Source: Parasediminibacterium sp051861445 (GTDB lineage: Bacteria; Bacteroidota; Bacteroidia; Chitinophagales; Chitinophagaceae). Taken from it: 64,000 nucleotides of DNA. The translations under genes were made by a program, and so were the position numbers. Below, one piece after another: positions 43,232 to 52,703 of this stretch. Position 1 is the first letter of the stretch, and each line of letters starts with the position of its first letter. The DNA lies in contig JBHYCS010000022.1 of NCBI GenBank assembly GCA_051861445.1, positions 1 through 64,000 on the forward strand. The letters run 5' to 3'. The notes under the pieces were generated by a model that was given only the letters and a program-made list of their open reading frames with translations, made no database searches and was not told the DNA's origin.

Positions 43232-45169
43232 TTATTCTGCACTTCTTCTCTCAAAAATTTCTTCAACAATGTTTTTCACAAATTCATCAACGGTTTGCTG
43301 ACCTGCATCTCCTTTTCCTTGTCTTCTAATAGATAGTTTGTTTTCGGCTACTTCTTTTTCTCCAATCACCAACATATATGGCACTCTGTTCAACTCTGCT
43401 TCTCTAATTTTTTTACCAATCTTTTCTTGACGTTCGTCTATTTCTACACGAACCTTATGTTTACGCAAAGCTGTTTTTACTGCTTGTGCATATTCTAAAT
43501 ATTTGTCGCTAATTGGCAAAATTTTCACTTGTAATGGAGCTAACCAAACAGGAAATTTTCCAGCATAATGTTCTAATAAAAATCCAATAAAACGTTCATG
43601 TGTACCTAAAGGTGCTCTATGAATAATTAATGGAATTTCTGGCTCGTTGTTTTGATTGGTAAATGATAGTTTAAAACTACGTGATTGAGCAAAATCTACC
43701 TGATTGGTAGCTAACGTAAATTCTCTACCAATTGCACTCCAAATTTGCACATCAATTTTTGGTCCGTAAAAAGCACCTTCACCTTTTACTTCTACAAAAG
43801 GAACACCTGTTTCTATCAATACATTTCTTACCAAAGCCTCAGTTTCTAACCATAATTCAGGTTCGTTCACATATTTCTGACCCAATTTTTCAGGATCGTG
43901 TAAGCTTAACCGCATTACGTATTTATCAATACCAAATATTTTAAAGTATTTCAAATACATTTCGTTTACTGCCTTAAACTCTTGTGCAAATTGCTCTTTA
44001 CTGCAATAAATATGTGCATCGTTCATGTGTAAACAACGTACACGCATTAACCCAAATAATTCTCCACTTTGCTCATATCTGTAACAAGTACCATACTCAG
44101 CTAAGCGATACGGTAAATCTCTATAGCTTTTTAACTCTGCATCAAAAATTTTATGGTGATGCGGACAATTCATTGCTTTTAAATAGTATTTTTCTCCATC
44201 TAATTCCATTGGAGGGAACATACTATCTGCATAATAAGGCAAATGTCCACTAGTTAAATACAAATTTTCCTTTGCAATATGAGGTGTAACTACTCTTTTG
44301 TAACCTGCCTCTTCTTCTGTTTCTTTGGCTAATTTTTCTAATTCTTCAATAATAACGGTACCGTTTGGCATCCATAAAACCAATCCAGATCCAATATCAT
44401 CGTTCATGGTATAAATGCCTAATTCTTTTCCTAATTTTCTATGATCACGTTTTTTGGCTTCTTCAAGCATGAATAAATACTCATCTAACTCTTTTTGGTT
44501 TGGGAAAGTAATACCATATAAACGAGTTAATTGCTTGTTTTTTTCATCGCCTTTCCAATAAGCACCAGCTACACTTGTTAACTTAATTGCTTTGATGAAG
44601 CCTGTATGTGGAATATGTGGCCCTCTACACAAATCAGTAAAATCGCCTTGTGTATAAAAGGTAATGCTTCCATCGTTCAAATTCGATAACAAATCAAGTT
44701 TGTACTCATCTGCTTTATTTTCGAAATAAAGAGTAGCATCTGCTTTTGATATTTCTTTTCTAATGAATGGATTGTTCTTTTTCGCCAACTCATTCATTTT
44801 CTTTTCTAAAATAGCCAAATCGTCTTCCGACAATTTTCTATCTCCTAAATCCATATCATAATAAAATCCTTTTTCCAATGCAGGCCCAACCCAAAATTTT
44901 ACACCAGGAAACATAGACTCTACAGCTTCTGCCATTAAATGAGCAGAAGAATGCCAAAATGTATTTTTCCCTTCTTGATCGTCCCACGTTATTAATTGTA
45001 GAGAAGCATCTTCGGTTATTGGTCTTGTAACATCCCAAACCTCATTACTTACTTTGGCTACAAGCACTTTTCTTGCTAAACCTTCACTAATTGATTTTGC
45101 AATATCTAAAGCAGAAACATTGCTTTCATATTGTCTTACTGCTCCATCTGGAAAACGTATATTCATCAT
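43232..45169 (-). CDS. thrS: Threonyl-tRNA synthetase
   Basis: A class II synthetase of about 645 residues that charges tRNA-Thr. It starts 'MMNIRFPDGAVRQYES'; the frame is open to 45220, but the upstream residues are not part of the TGS domain, so 45169 (or 45166) is preferred. In order come the TGS domain (1-65), the editing domain ('FWHSSAHLMAEAVE', 'CRGPHIPHTG'), the class II core with zinc and active-site residues ('MNCPHHHKIF', 'YRYEQSGELFGLMRVR', 'HRAPLGTHERFIG') and the anticodon-binding domain ('VRVEIDERQEKIGKKI'). It heads the thrS-infC-rpmI-rplT string. Confidence 0.97.
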   Translation of the reverse strand: MMNIRFPDGAVRQYESNVSALDIAKSISEGLARKVLVAKVSNEVWDVTRPITEDASLQLITWDDQEGKNTFWHSSAHLMAEAVESMFPGVKFWVGPALEKGFYYDMDLGDRKLSEDDLAILEKKMNELAKKNNPFIRKEISKADATLYFENKADEYKLDLLSNLNDGSITFYTQGDFTDLCRGPHIPHTGFIKAIKLTSVAGAYWKGDEKNKQLTRLYGITFPNQKELDEYLFMLEEAKKRDHRKLGKELGIYTMNDDIGSGLVLWMPNGTVIIEELEKLAKETEEEAGYKRVVTPHIAKENLYLTSGHLPYYADSMFPPMELDGEKYYLKAMNCPHHHKIFDAELKSYRDLPYRLAEYGTCYRYEQSGELFGLMRVRCLHMNDAHIYCSKEQFAQEFKAVNEMYLKYFKIFGIDKYVMRLSLHDPEKLGQKYVNEPELWLETEALVRNVLIETGVPFVEVKGEGAFYGPKIDVQIWSAIGREFTLATNQVDFAQSRSFKLSFTNQNNEPEIPLIIHRAPLGTHERFIGFLLEHYAGKFPVWLAPLQVKILPISDKYLEYAQAVKTALRKHKVRVEIDERQEKIGKKIREAELNRVPYMLVIGEKEVAENKLSIRRQGKGDAGQQTVDEFVKNIVEEIFERRSAE

Positions 45170-45312
45170 AACATTTTTACCCTCTACGTATTTTAGGGAT
45201 TGCAAATGTAACGATTGCAAAGACTTCTTTTATTCCAAAAAAATTGGAACTCACAAATCTTTTAACGGTTTATTTAAAACACAAACATTAATTTGCGTCG
45301 TTAGTTTAGATT

Positions 45313-46503
45313 ATGAAATGGATTTTTACCCCTATAATTATTTTATTTTCTCTATCATTTTGTTATTCCCAAGACTTAACAGGAATTTGGCGTGGCTATT
45401 TTTTACAGAAAGATTTTGACATCTATTCTGGAAAATTCAGAGAAGATAGATATAAATACGAAGTGCAAATAAACAACCTTAAAAACAACGGTGTTGAAGG
45501 CGTAACATTTTCGTACAAAACAACCATATTTTACGGTAAAGCAGGAATGCAAGGCGTTTATAAAAAACAAAACAAAAGTTTGGTTTTGAGTGAAAACAAG
45601 ATGATTGAACTAAAAATGAGTAGTCAATCTCAGGCCTGCTTAATGACTTGTTATTTAGATTATAAAAAAAGTGGAAAAACAGAAACCCTAACTGGAACTT
45701 ATACAAGTTTTAATAACACAGAAAACTCAGATTGTGGTAGTGGAACTGTTTATTTAGAAAAAGTTACAACAACCGATTTTGTTAAAGAACCTTTTTTATT
45801 AAAAAAAGAAGCACCTAAAACTGCCAAAACCTCTCCTAATACAACTTCACCAAAAGTCAAAGAACCTATTGCTAAAAAGCCTCTACCGAAAACAATAATA
45901 AAACCAGAAACAAAGAAGCCTGAAATAGTAAGAGGCCAAACCAAAAAACCATTGCTAAAACCAGGTGCAGAAGGATTTATAGTTAGCAACAACGAAAAAA
46001 AGAACTCAACTCAACAAAAGCAGGAAATTACAATAATTGATACGGTTCAAAAGAATAAACCAACAGAAAAAATTGCCGAGATTAATATAGAAAAAGAATT
46101 ACCGAAAGAAATAAAAACGGTAGACACACCACTTATTTTAAAAACAAGAATCAATCAACTTGCAAAAACATTGGTTGTAGATAATAAAGATGTGAGGATA
46201 GATTTTTACGATAATGGAGAAATTGATAACGATACTATATCTGTATATCATAATAATGTTGCTGTAATTAATAAAGGCAAACTAAGCAACACCCCTATCA
46301 CTTTAGAAATTAAATTGAGCGAACAAAATCCTTTATACGAATTGATTACTGTTGCTGAAAATTTGGGTGTTGTTCCACCAAATACGGCATTAATGGTTAT
46401 TACTGCTGGCAAAAAAAGATATGAGATTGTAATTACATCTGACAACAGTCAAAATGCAAAAGTTATTATTGCTTATACGCCTCAAGAAATACAAGTGAAA
46501 TAA
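45313..46503 (+). CDS. Secreted two-domain protein of unknown function
   Basis: A 396-residue exported protein with a signal peptide ending at 'FCYSQD'. Residues of about 20-155 form a lipocalin-like or beta-barrel module ('LTGIWRGYFLQKDF', 'GVYKKQNKSLVLSENKMIELK') with three or more Cys. Residues of about 160-285 are a long Lys/Pro/Thr-rich linker. The last 110 residues make a compact domain ('VRIDFYDNGEIDNDTISVYHN', 'LIYELI'-like core, 'PPNTALMVITAGKKRYEI') that I recall at the end of other Bacteroidota secreted proteins, without a function. Divergent from thrS. The linker suggests spanning of peptidoglycan or the outer membrane surface (inference). Confidence 0.82.
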   Translation: MKWIFTPIIILFSLSFCYSQDLTGIWRGYFLQKDFDIYSGKFREDRYKYEVQINNLKNNGVEGVTFSYKTTIFYGKAGMQGVYKKQNKSLVLSENKMIELKMSSQSQACLMTCYLDYKKSGKTETLTGTYTSFNNTENSDCGSGTVYLEKVTTTDFVKEPFLLKKEAPKTAKTSPNTTSPKVKEPIAKKPLPKTIIKPETKKPEIVRGQTKKPLLKPGAEGFIVSNNEKKNSTQQKQEITIIDTVQKNKPTEKIAEINIEKELPKEIKTVDTPLILKTRINQLAKTLVVDNKDVRIDFYDNGEIDNDTISVYHNNVAVINKGKLSNTPITLEIKLSEQNPLYELITVAENLGVVPPNTALMVITAGKKRYEIVITSDNSQNAKVIIAYTPQEIQVK

Positions 46504-46669
46504 TTATTTATCGTTTTTGAAGGATAAAATACTACAAATGCGTTATTGTATACCGTATTTACTATTGGTTATTTTGTGTTGAAAATAAATGAAATTGATT
46601 TACATTTAAAATATTAAGTGTAAAACAGGAGATTGATATTTTCACCATTAACCTTTTAAAAAATTATCC

Positions 46670-47356
46670 ATGTCATGCATACCCATTGCAATTGTCGATG
46701 ACAAAAGATTGCTTAGAAACTCTTTAGCAGAACAATTGAACTATTCGGGTAAAGTAAAAGTGATGTTAACGGCTGAAAACGGTATTGATTTTCTTCAAAA
46801 AATGGAAAGTACTGCCATTTCAGAAAGACCAATAATTGTGTTAATGGATATTGAGATGCCTCAAATGGATGGTTTAGAAACGGTGTTAATTGCAAAAGAA
46901 CTGTATCCAGATATTCAATTTTTAATGCTAACTGTTTTTAGTGAAGAAGAAAAAATATTCGATGCAATAAAAGCTGGTGCTAGTGGCTATCTATTAAAAG
47001 ACGAAAAGATTCCTAAAATTATTAATGCTATCTATGAAGTAGTAGAAGACGGTTCTGTACCAATGTCGCCTATAGTTGCTCGAAAAACCTTGTTGATGTT
47101 AAAATCTGGCACACACACACCTGCATCAACAAACCATCTAGAAACAACAGTTGAACAACATTTTCTTTCAGCTAGAGAAATGGAAATTTTAAATGGTATT
47201 GTAGATGGTTTAAACTACCATCAAATAGCAGAAAAATTGTTTTTAAGTCCACATACAGTTCGTAAACACATATCCAATATTTATGAAAAATTGCATGTAA
47301 GCAATAAAACTGCTGCTATAAAAATTGCATTAAAAAAACAATGGTTTCAACAATAA
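46670..47356 (+). CDS. NarL/LuxR-family response regulator
   Basis: A 228-residue two-component regulator. The receiver domain (about 5-125) has the acidic pair in 'AIVDDKR', the phosphoacceptor Asp in 'VLMDIEMPQMDG' (about residue 60), the switch Thr in 'MLTVFSEEE' and Lys in 'GYLLKDEK'. The C-terminal GerE helix-turn-helix (about 165-228) reads 'LSAREMEILNGIVDGLNYHQ' and 'LFLSPHTVRKHISNIYEKL'. No histidine kinase lies beside it, so its partner is elsewhere. It is transcribed alone and followed by a strong terminator. Confidence 0.93.
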   Translation: MSCIPIAIVDDKRLLRNSLAEQLNYSGKVKVMLTAENGIDFLQKMESTAISERPIIVLMDIEMPQMDGLETVLIAKELYPDIQFLMLTVFSEEEKIFDAIKAGASGYLLKDEKIPKIINAIYEVVEDGSVPMSPIVARKTLLMLKSGTHTPASTNHLETTVEQHFLSAREMEILNGIVDGLNYHQIAEKLFLSPHTVRKHISNIYEKLHVSNKTAAIKIALKKQWFQQ

Positions 47357-47455
47357 ATAGCTCGTTTTAATTTTCTTATCCTTTTTAAAATCGTTTTTAA
47401 ACCTTTTATTGTTTGTAACATATTTCAAACTAGGTTTTCTTGGGGTATTTCAGCT

Positions 47456-47487
47456 AAGCCTTGTGTGCAAGCACAGGGCTTTTTTTG
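47456..47487 (+). terminator. Intrinsic terminator after the response regulator
   Basis: A 10-bp stem AAGCCTTGTG/CACAGGGCTT (one G-U pair) with a 6-nt loop is followed by eight T, about 100 bp behind the stop. Confidence 0.85.
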
Positions 47488-47493
47488 CAACAA

Positions 47494-47525
47494 AAAAGGC
47501 TGCCTCAAAATTGAAACAGCCTTTT
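47494..47525 (-). terminator. Terminator of the DUF6588-like gene, AGGCTGyCTC family
   Basis: A 9-bp stem AAAAGGCTG/CAGCCTTTT, extended by four further pairs after two mismatches, runs into TTTTTT on the minus strand. It serves the gene at 47544. Confidence 0.8.
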
Positions 47526-47543
47526 AAATTATATACCCATCTG

Positions 47544-48581
47544 CTATCTAAAACTAAATGCTACACCTGCACTTGCACCTTTATAATTACCAAAAGTATA
47601 ATCGCCATAAATTTTAAAAAAAGCCAAATTAAGGCGAACACCTGTTGTATTATTTACTCCACTTCCTGAAAAACTTAAAGTTGCAGGATCAGTGATAGTA
47701 GTAGAACCACCAACAGTGTATTGAACATTATAATTGCCCAAAATATCTAAATTCGATTTTCCACTGCTATAGCCTACAGAAGTATACACTTCTAAAATAG
47801 CTAATTTTGCCGAAGCAATGGCTTGAACCGTAAATGCAGAAATACTGTATTTAGTTAATGCATTATTACTTGTAACGGTAGAACCTTTAACTTCTGGACG
47901 ATAATTCACATCTATTTTAGAATATCCTGCTAATGCTGCAAAATGTAAAAAAGGAACTTTTTTTATAAATGGCAAATAATTTGAAAACTCATGTTGTACA
48001 GCTACTCCCATTATTCCAATATCTGAGCGATCACCAATATTTGTTTTAGGTAGGTAACGAACCTTTACATCAGTACTTTTAATTAATCCTAACCCAACTT
48101 GTACAATTGGTAAAGGCACTAACAATGCACTACCTGTAAGTTTTTTAAAATCACCACCAACACCATCAGGTGCTTTGAAAGTAGCAGTAGCAGGTAAATT
48201 GTTATTCGTGGTTACAACTTGTAAATTTTGAGCTGTGTTCCCTCCAAAAAAAGTGGGCAAACTTGCACTAGTTGCTGTTGTTCCAGACAATCTTAATGTT
48301 TGATAATCAGCATTTCTAAATGTAAAGTTCTCTTTTCCTGAAGGAATAGAAGCCGTTTGTACACGAACAGAAATATCGAATCCTAGCTTTTTATGAGCTT
48401 TTGCAGTATTAAACCAACCTCTTGATAAGTTATAAATTTGGCCTTCACCAAATGGTCTAAAATATTCATTTGTAAATCGATTAATATCTTGCTTTGAAGA
48501 AGATAAAATTTGATTAATATCTTGTGCTTTTACAAGTGAAGAAGATAACAGCACCGAAGCCGCTAAGATTGTTTTTTTCAT
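47544..48581 (-). CDS. Outer-membrane beta-barrel-like protein (DUF6588-like)
   Basis: A 345-residue exported protein from the ATG at 48581, where the signal peptide 'MKKTILAASVLL' to 'SLVKAQ' starts; the frame is open to 48644 but those residues precede the signal. The rest alternates hydrophobic strands with Gly/Asn turns and ends in an aromatic strand 'GAPAGVAFSFR'-like pattern (residues 'ASAGVAFSFR'), typical of an outer-membrane barrel. Blocks such as 'YFRPFGEGQIYNLSRGWFNT' and 'KKLGFDISVRV' suggest the DUF6588 family, from memory. Function unknown. Confidence 0.8.
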   Translation of the reverse strand: MKKTILAASVLLSSSLVKAQDINQILSSSKQDINRFTNEYFRPFGEGQIYNLSRGWFNTAKAHKKLGFDISVRVQTASIPSGKENFTFRNADYQTLRLSGTTATSASLPTFFGGNTAQNLQVVTTNNNLPATATFKAPDGVGGDFKKLTGSALLVPLPIVQVGLGLIKSTDVKVRYLPKTNIGDRSDIGIMGVAVQHEFSNYLPFIKKVPFLHFAALAGYSKIDVNYRPEVKGSTVTSNNALTKYSISAFTVQAIASAKLAILEVYTSVGYSSGKSNLDILGNYNVQYTVGGSTTITDPATLSFSGSGVNNTTGVRLNLAFFKIYGDYTFGNYKGASAGVAFSFR

Positions 48582-48697
48582 AAATAGTAGTTTTAACAAA
48601 TTAAAAGTACGAGCATCAAAACATATTATACAAAATAATTTCATTCACTATAGTATTCAATGTATGAAACTATCTTTTCAATAAACGAATATTCGTT

Positions 48698-49276
48698 TTA
48701 CGAATCCACTTTTGGCAATTGAATGCGTAGCCATCCCAATTCTTTTAAAGCTAAATGAATTGCTGTCATGTGCATGGCTTGTACAAATGCACCTTCTTCA
48801 AATAATTTTAAAAACTCTTGTACACTTACCAATAACACTTCTAAATCTTCACCTGCATCTAATTGTTGATCTTGTACTAATTCACCATCCAATGCTAAAT
48901 ACATGTGCATGATATTGGTATTGGTAGATGGATTGGCCGATGTTGTTCCTAAATACGTAAACTTTTTAAATTGATAGCCTGTTTCTTCTAACAATTCTCT
49001 AGCAATAGCGGCTTCATAATTAGTATCAGACTTATCTACACAACCACCTGGTATTTCATAAATGGTTTTTTGTAAAGCATGTCTGTATTGCCTTTCTAAA
49101 ATTATTTTTCCATCTTTTGTAAATGCAATAGCAGTTACCCAATCTGGAAATTCGTACACATAATAAGGTGTAATAACCACACCATCAGGTTTTACACAAG
49201 TATCTACTCTAATAGTTGCCCAAGTATCTTTATGCAAATATTTCGATTCGGTTAATTTCCAAGTTAAATCTCTCAT
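48698..49276 (-). CDS. Nudix hydrolase, ADP-ribose pyrophosphatase-like
   Basis: A 192-residue protein with a Nudix box 'GGCVDKSDTNYEAAIARELL' followed by 'EETGY', spanning about residues 76-100. The N-terminal part ('YYVYEFPDWVTAIAF', 'ILERQYRHALQKTIYEIPGG') matches the ADP-ribose/NDP-sugar pyrophosphatase branch, in which a conserved Gln-Tyr-Arg precedes the box. It would hydrolyse ADP-ribose or a related nucleoside diphosphate derivative. Its ATG directly abuts the stop of the upstream bst-like gene, so the two are translated together. Confidence 0.9.
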   Translation of the reverse strand: MRDLTWKLTESKYLHKDTWATIRVDTCVKPDGVVITPYYVYEFPDWVTAIAFTKDGKIILERQYRHALQKTIYEIPGGCVDKSDTNYEAAIARELLEETGYQFKKFTYLGTTSANPSTNTNIMHMYLALDGELVQDQQLDAGEDLEVLLVSVQEFLKLFEEGAFVQAMHMTAIHLALKELGWLRIQLPKVDS

Positions 49277-49801
49277 TTACCAATTATTTCTTTCTTTTAG
49301 TGAAGTAATGTGTGCTGTATGATGTTTTCCATGCCATGCATACATGCCTAATAAAAAATACAATGTCATTGTTTTGCCATGTTCAGGATGCACTACTGTT
49401 CGCTGCCATTGTTCATCGGTTAAATTTTTGATAGCAGCATACCAACGTTCATGAACTGCATGTAAAAGTGTAATCGAAACATTAATAGGTACATTTTGTA
49501 CATCGTTCAATAAAGACCAAGCATTTTCATCGTAGGGTTTAATTGTCGGATTTTCTTCTGTTAAACCCAATTTAAAACGAGTATATGCATTTAAATGGCT
49601 ATCAGCAATATGATGCACCAACTGCACCAACGTCCATCCATTAGGTCTGTAAGGCATTTGTAATTGTGCTTCGTCTAAATTTTCAATAGCCATTTCTACT
49701 GCTTTTGGCAAAAAGAGAACATCTAAAAGCCACTGTTCTTTTTGTTGGTTACTAAATGGCTGTGGAATATATTTTCCAATAGGATAACGCAAATCTTCCA
49801 T
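49277..49801 (-). CDS. DinB/YfiT-family putative metal-dependent hydrolase or thiol transferase
   Basis: A 174-residue four-helix-bundle protein of the DinB/YfiT superfamily, starting at 49801 ('MEDLRYPIGKYIPQPFSN'); the frame to 49873 adds residues outside the family. The metal-binding histidines are in 'VHHIADSHLNAYTRFKL' and 'YAWHGKHHTAHI'. Related Bacillus proteins are bacillithiol S-transferases (BstA) that conjugate the thiol to toxic electrophiles, and several Bacteroidota make bacillithiol, so that role is plausible but not shown. It forms an operon with the Nudix gene. Confidence 0.87.
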   Translation of the reverse strand: MEDLRYPIGKYIPQPFSNQQKEQWLLDVLFLPKAVEMAIENLDEAQLQMPYRPNGWTLVQLVHHIADSHLNAYTRFKLGLTEENPTIKPYDENAWSLLNDVQNVPINVSITLLHAVHERWYAAIKNLTDEQWQRTVVHPEHGKTMTLYFLLGMYAWHGKHHTAHITSLKERNNW

Positions 49802-49876
49802 TTTATTAATGCTATTAATTCGAGTAAAAATATACGAATAATTACAATTTTTTACATTACAGATTTGTATCAATAA

Positions 49877-49910
49877 ACAAAGTGATGGGCTTTCTACACC
49901 ATCACTTTGT
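49877..49910 (-). terminator. Hairpin terminator downstream of the DUF5686 gene
   Basis: A perfect 12-bp stem ACAAAGTGATGG/CCATCACTTTGT with a 10-nt loop lies 115 bp behind the DUF5686 stop. The T tract after it is weak on both strands. Confidence 0.65.
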
Positions 49911-49990
49911 TAAGCTTTTGTTCCGGCTATTCGTTTGTAGTGCCTTTTTGCAAAAGGCAGCTACCACTTCTATCCGGCAGCCTTTCGGCA
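49911..49990. repeat. Palindromic GC-rich element, possible repetitive extragenic sequence
   Basis: The sequence is much richer in GC than its surroundings. Its core is a hairpin at 49937-49964 (GTAG-TGCCTTTT, TGC loop, AAAAGGCA-GCTAC), flanked by TCCGGCTATTCG on one side and TATCCGGCAGCC on the other. No coding frame explains it. It resembles REP-like extragenic palindromes of this phylum, from memory; copy number in the genome is unknown. Confidence 0.5.
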
Positions 49991-50025
49991 ATTTATCTTT
50001 ATTGAGCCTATTCTAAATTTTGAAC

Positions 50026-52488
50026 TTACTCATTATCTGCTGGCTGGCTGAATAATAAAGGAATAGAAAAACGTAAGCCAGTCATTAAATTACTTTTCGA
50101 CGAAACGCCATGCAAATAATCTACTCTCATAACCTTCAAAATATTTTCAACGCCAATAAATCCTTCGTAGAAATAAGCGTCTTTATTCATGTACATACCA
50201 TTTGCCCCAACTACTAAAAACCAGTTTAATTTTTTAATTACCGGAATTTTATTCGTCAACAATCCATTTAAATGATATTCTACATGACCTGTTGAATACA
50301 AAGAATTGGTATTGCTAAATTGGTAATAAGGCATTAATTGAAAGCTTGATAAATACCTACTTGCCTGATAAGTTTGGTTACCCATAAAATGAGTGAAATC
50401 TGGTGTAAATGTTTTACGATCATTTAAAAATCCACCCCACTCAAATTTGTAACTAAATCTTCCTCCTAATTTAAGATTCAAGTTATCGTTAATAGAAACT
50501 TTCCATTTGGTATAATCTACATCACTACCTAAAATGCCGTTGATACCTTGGGTTAAAGAAATTCTAAACGTAGGATATTTTGAGCCCAACATTATTTTAC
50601 GATCTGGTAATTCTAAATATTTTGCACCTGGTCGCCAATAAACTGATACACTAGCAATAACAGCTTGGTGGCGTTGAAAATTACCACCTGCAATTTCTGC
50701 AGGAAAATTAGGGGTAAACGCCCTGTTCTTATAATTGCTAAAACTATAATTGGTTGTATTTTCTAGTGGTTGACGGTTTTGAAATTTTAAACTAGAAACT
50801 ACTGTAAACCCATCACTAAACGCTCTTGAATAATTTATTCTTGCAAATCCTGCTTGGTAAATTTTCATATAGTTACTTCTCCAAAACAACGTTGAAACGG
50901 TATTGCTTGAAGCGGTTATTGGAGCAGCATTATTTAGCTGATAAACATTAGACCCACCTGAAAAACTAATACTATTAAAGTATTTTTTTCCAAAATTATA
51001 CTGAATAGATGTGTAGCCATTTAAATGTTTATTGCTTAATCCATACCTAATTGTTGGAAAAATATAGAGCCTTTTTCTTCCTTCATATTCTTTTGCAAAG
51101 GTGGCAGATAAACTTAAAACATAACCTTCAACGGTATTGTAACTATTAAACGATTTAACCAAAGGCTCAAAAGACAAATCCGTTTTATTATACGAATGAC
51201 CAAAACTTTGACCCGTTAAAAACAATTTACCAAGCGTAATTTTATTTCTACGTTTATCTAAGCTATCTAAGTATTTGGGCGATTTTCTTACCTGTTCTAA
51301 ACTATCTTTTCGTTTATAATCTCTTGCCTCAGATTCTAGCAAAGGAATTGGACGAATGCTATCCCAATAAGCATTTGTTTTTTTATTAGAACTATCGTAA
51401 AATTTCAAAACCGTATTATCAAAAAACTTTTTCTTAAACACAGGTTCTAGTTGCATATCATCATACACTTGCAAAAAATTTCCAAAAAAGTCGAAGCCAA
51501 AAAACTTTCCTGCCGGATAAATTACTTGTTGCTTAATTACCCAAGTATTTTTAAGTGGTACATACAATTGTTCAATATTCAATGTATCTAACAATTGCAT
51601 TTGTTGTTCTTTTAATAAAGTAAGTTTTACACTTTGCAATCGCCATTCGTTTTCTATTATATTAATGTAGCCTGTAAACAACGGTTCATAAGTACGTTTA
51701 GGAATAACTTTTATACGACTAATTTCTTTTCCATTTTCAAAAAATGTTCCCATAAACTTATACTTGTAAAAGTTTAGGGCATTATTGGCAATTGGAGAAA
51801 CAAAACCTCTCGGATTTAAACCGCTACCAATAGAAACAATATTGTTGTAGAAAGATATAATTTGTGGACTGCTAAACCCAAAACCATTGCTACTGCCACT
51901 TACTTTGGTAGAAATTACTTCTGTTTTTCTATTGTCGCCTTCAACCGAGTATTTAGCTATTGATTCTGATAAAAAAATGATTTTTCTTTTACTTGTATCT
52001 CCATCTTCAAAATCTACAGTTTGACCAAAAAACTTTTTAGGGTAATTGCGTAATTGCATTTGTCCTTTTATATACACTTGGCATTCAAACTTCTTAATTT
52101 CGTTTTCATAGTCTTTTCTTTTTTCTATTGCTTTTCTAATAATAGCATAGGCAGGATCTTCACCACCACTTTTCACTTCTACTGCATTCATGGTATATTG
52201 TTGGTCTTGCAACACAAAATCTACCACCGTTTCTTTATCATTATTTACCACTACATTTTTTTCAACCGTTTGATAACCAACATGCTGACAAACCAATATG
52301 TATTTTCCTTTTTCTACAGAAATGCTATATATTCCCTTAGAATTAGAAGTAGTGCCTTTAGCTGTACCTTTTATTAAAATAGAAGTATAGGCCAATACAT
52401 TCCCTTGAGCATCTTTTACAGTTCCTACAATAGTTCCGGCAAAACCAAGAACAGGAAAAAGCAATAATGATGCAATAATAAATTTCAT
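50026..52488 (-). CDS. DUF5686 and carboxypeptidase-regulatory-domain outer-membrane protein
   Basis: An 820-residue protein with a signal peptide ending at 'VLGFAG'. Residues of about 17-100 are a carboxypeptidase-regulatory-like sandwich ('GTVKDAQGNVLAYTSILI', 'GTTSNSKGIYSI'). Then comes the DUF5686 region ('AYAIIRKAIEKRKDYENEIK', 'FECQVYIKGQMQL', 'FLSESIAKYSV'), and the C-terminal half is a beta-barrel similar to TonB-receptor or Omp85-type barrels, closing 'LMTGLRFSIPLLFS'. The family is widespread in Bacteroidota, located in the outer membrane, with no assigned function. It is transcribed alone. Confidence 0.88.
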   Translation of the reverse strand: MKFIIASLLLFPVLGFAGTIVGTVKDAQGNVLAYTSILIKGTAKGTTSNSKGIYSISVEKGKYILVCQHVGYQTVEKNVVVNNDKETVVDFVLQDQQYTMNAVEVKSGGEDPAYAIIRKAIEKRKDYENEIKKFECQVYIKGQMQLRNYPKKFFGQTVDFEDGDTSKRKIIFLSESIAKYSVEGDNRKTEVISTKVSGSSNGFGFSSPQIISFYNNIVSIGSGLNPRGFVSPIANNALNFYKYKFMGTFFENGKEISRIKVIPKRTYEPLFTGYINIIENEWRLQSVKLTLLKEQQMQLLDTLNIEQLYVPLKNTWVIKQQVIYPAGKFFGFDFFGNFLQVYDDMQLEPVFKKKFFDNTVLKFYDSSNKKTNAYWDSIRPIPLLESEARDYKRKDSLEQVRKSPKYLDSLDKRRNKITLGKLFLTGQSFGHSYNKTDLSFEPLVKSFNSYNTVEGYVLSLSATFAKEYEGRKRLYIFPTIRYGLSNKHLNGYTSIQYNFGKKYFNSISFSGGSNVYQLNNAAPITASSNTVSTLFWRSNYMKIYQAGFARINYSRAFSDGFTVVSSLKFQNRQPLENTTNYSFSNYKNRAFTPNFPAEIAGGNFQRHQAVIASVSVYWRPGAKYLELPDRKIMLGSKYPTFRISLTQGINGILGSDVDYTKWKVSINDNLNLKLGGRFSYKFEWGGFLNDRKTFTPDFTHFMGNQTYQASRYLSSFQLMPYYQFSNTNSLYSTGHVEYHLNGLLTNKIPVIKKLNWFLVVGANGMYMNKDAYFYEGFIGVENILKVMRVDYLHGVSSKSNLMTGLRFSIPLLFSQPADNE

Positions 52489-52648
52489 GGGTTTTCTGGT
52501 TTAAGAAATAAAGATGGTTACAAACAAAGTTTTGAAGATAAAATAATCAACAGCAAACAATACGTTAATGTTTGTTTTTTGTTACAACATTTTCACATTT
52601 TAATGTACCGATTTATAAAATATAAATCTTATTCACTTACTATAAAAA

Positions 52649-52685
52649 AATCCCTAACACATATAGTTAAAACGTGTTAGGGATT
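52649..52685 (-). terminator. Intrinsic terminator after yajC
   Basis: A perfect 12-bp stem AATCCCTAACAC/GTGTTAGGGATT with a 13-nt loop runs into a T tract on the minus strand, about 20 bp behind the yajC stop. Confidence 0.9.
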
Positions 52686-52703
52686 GCCAATAAATAGAAA
52701 AAG

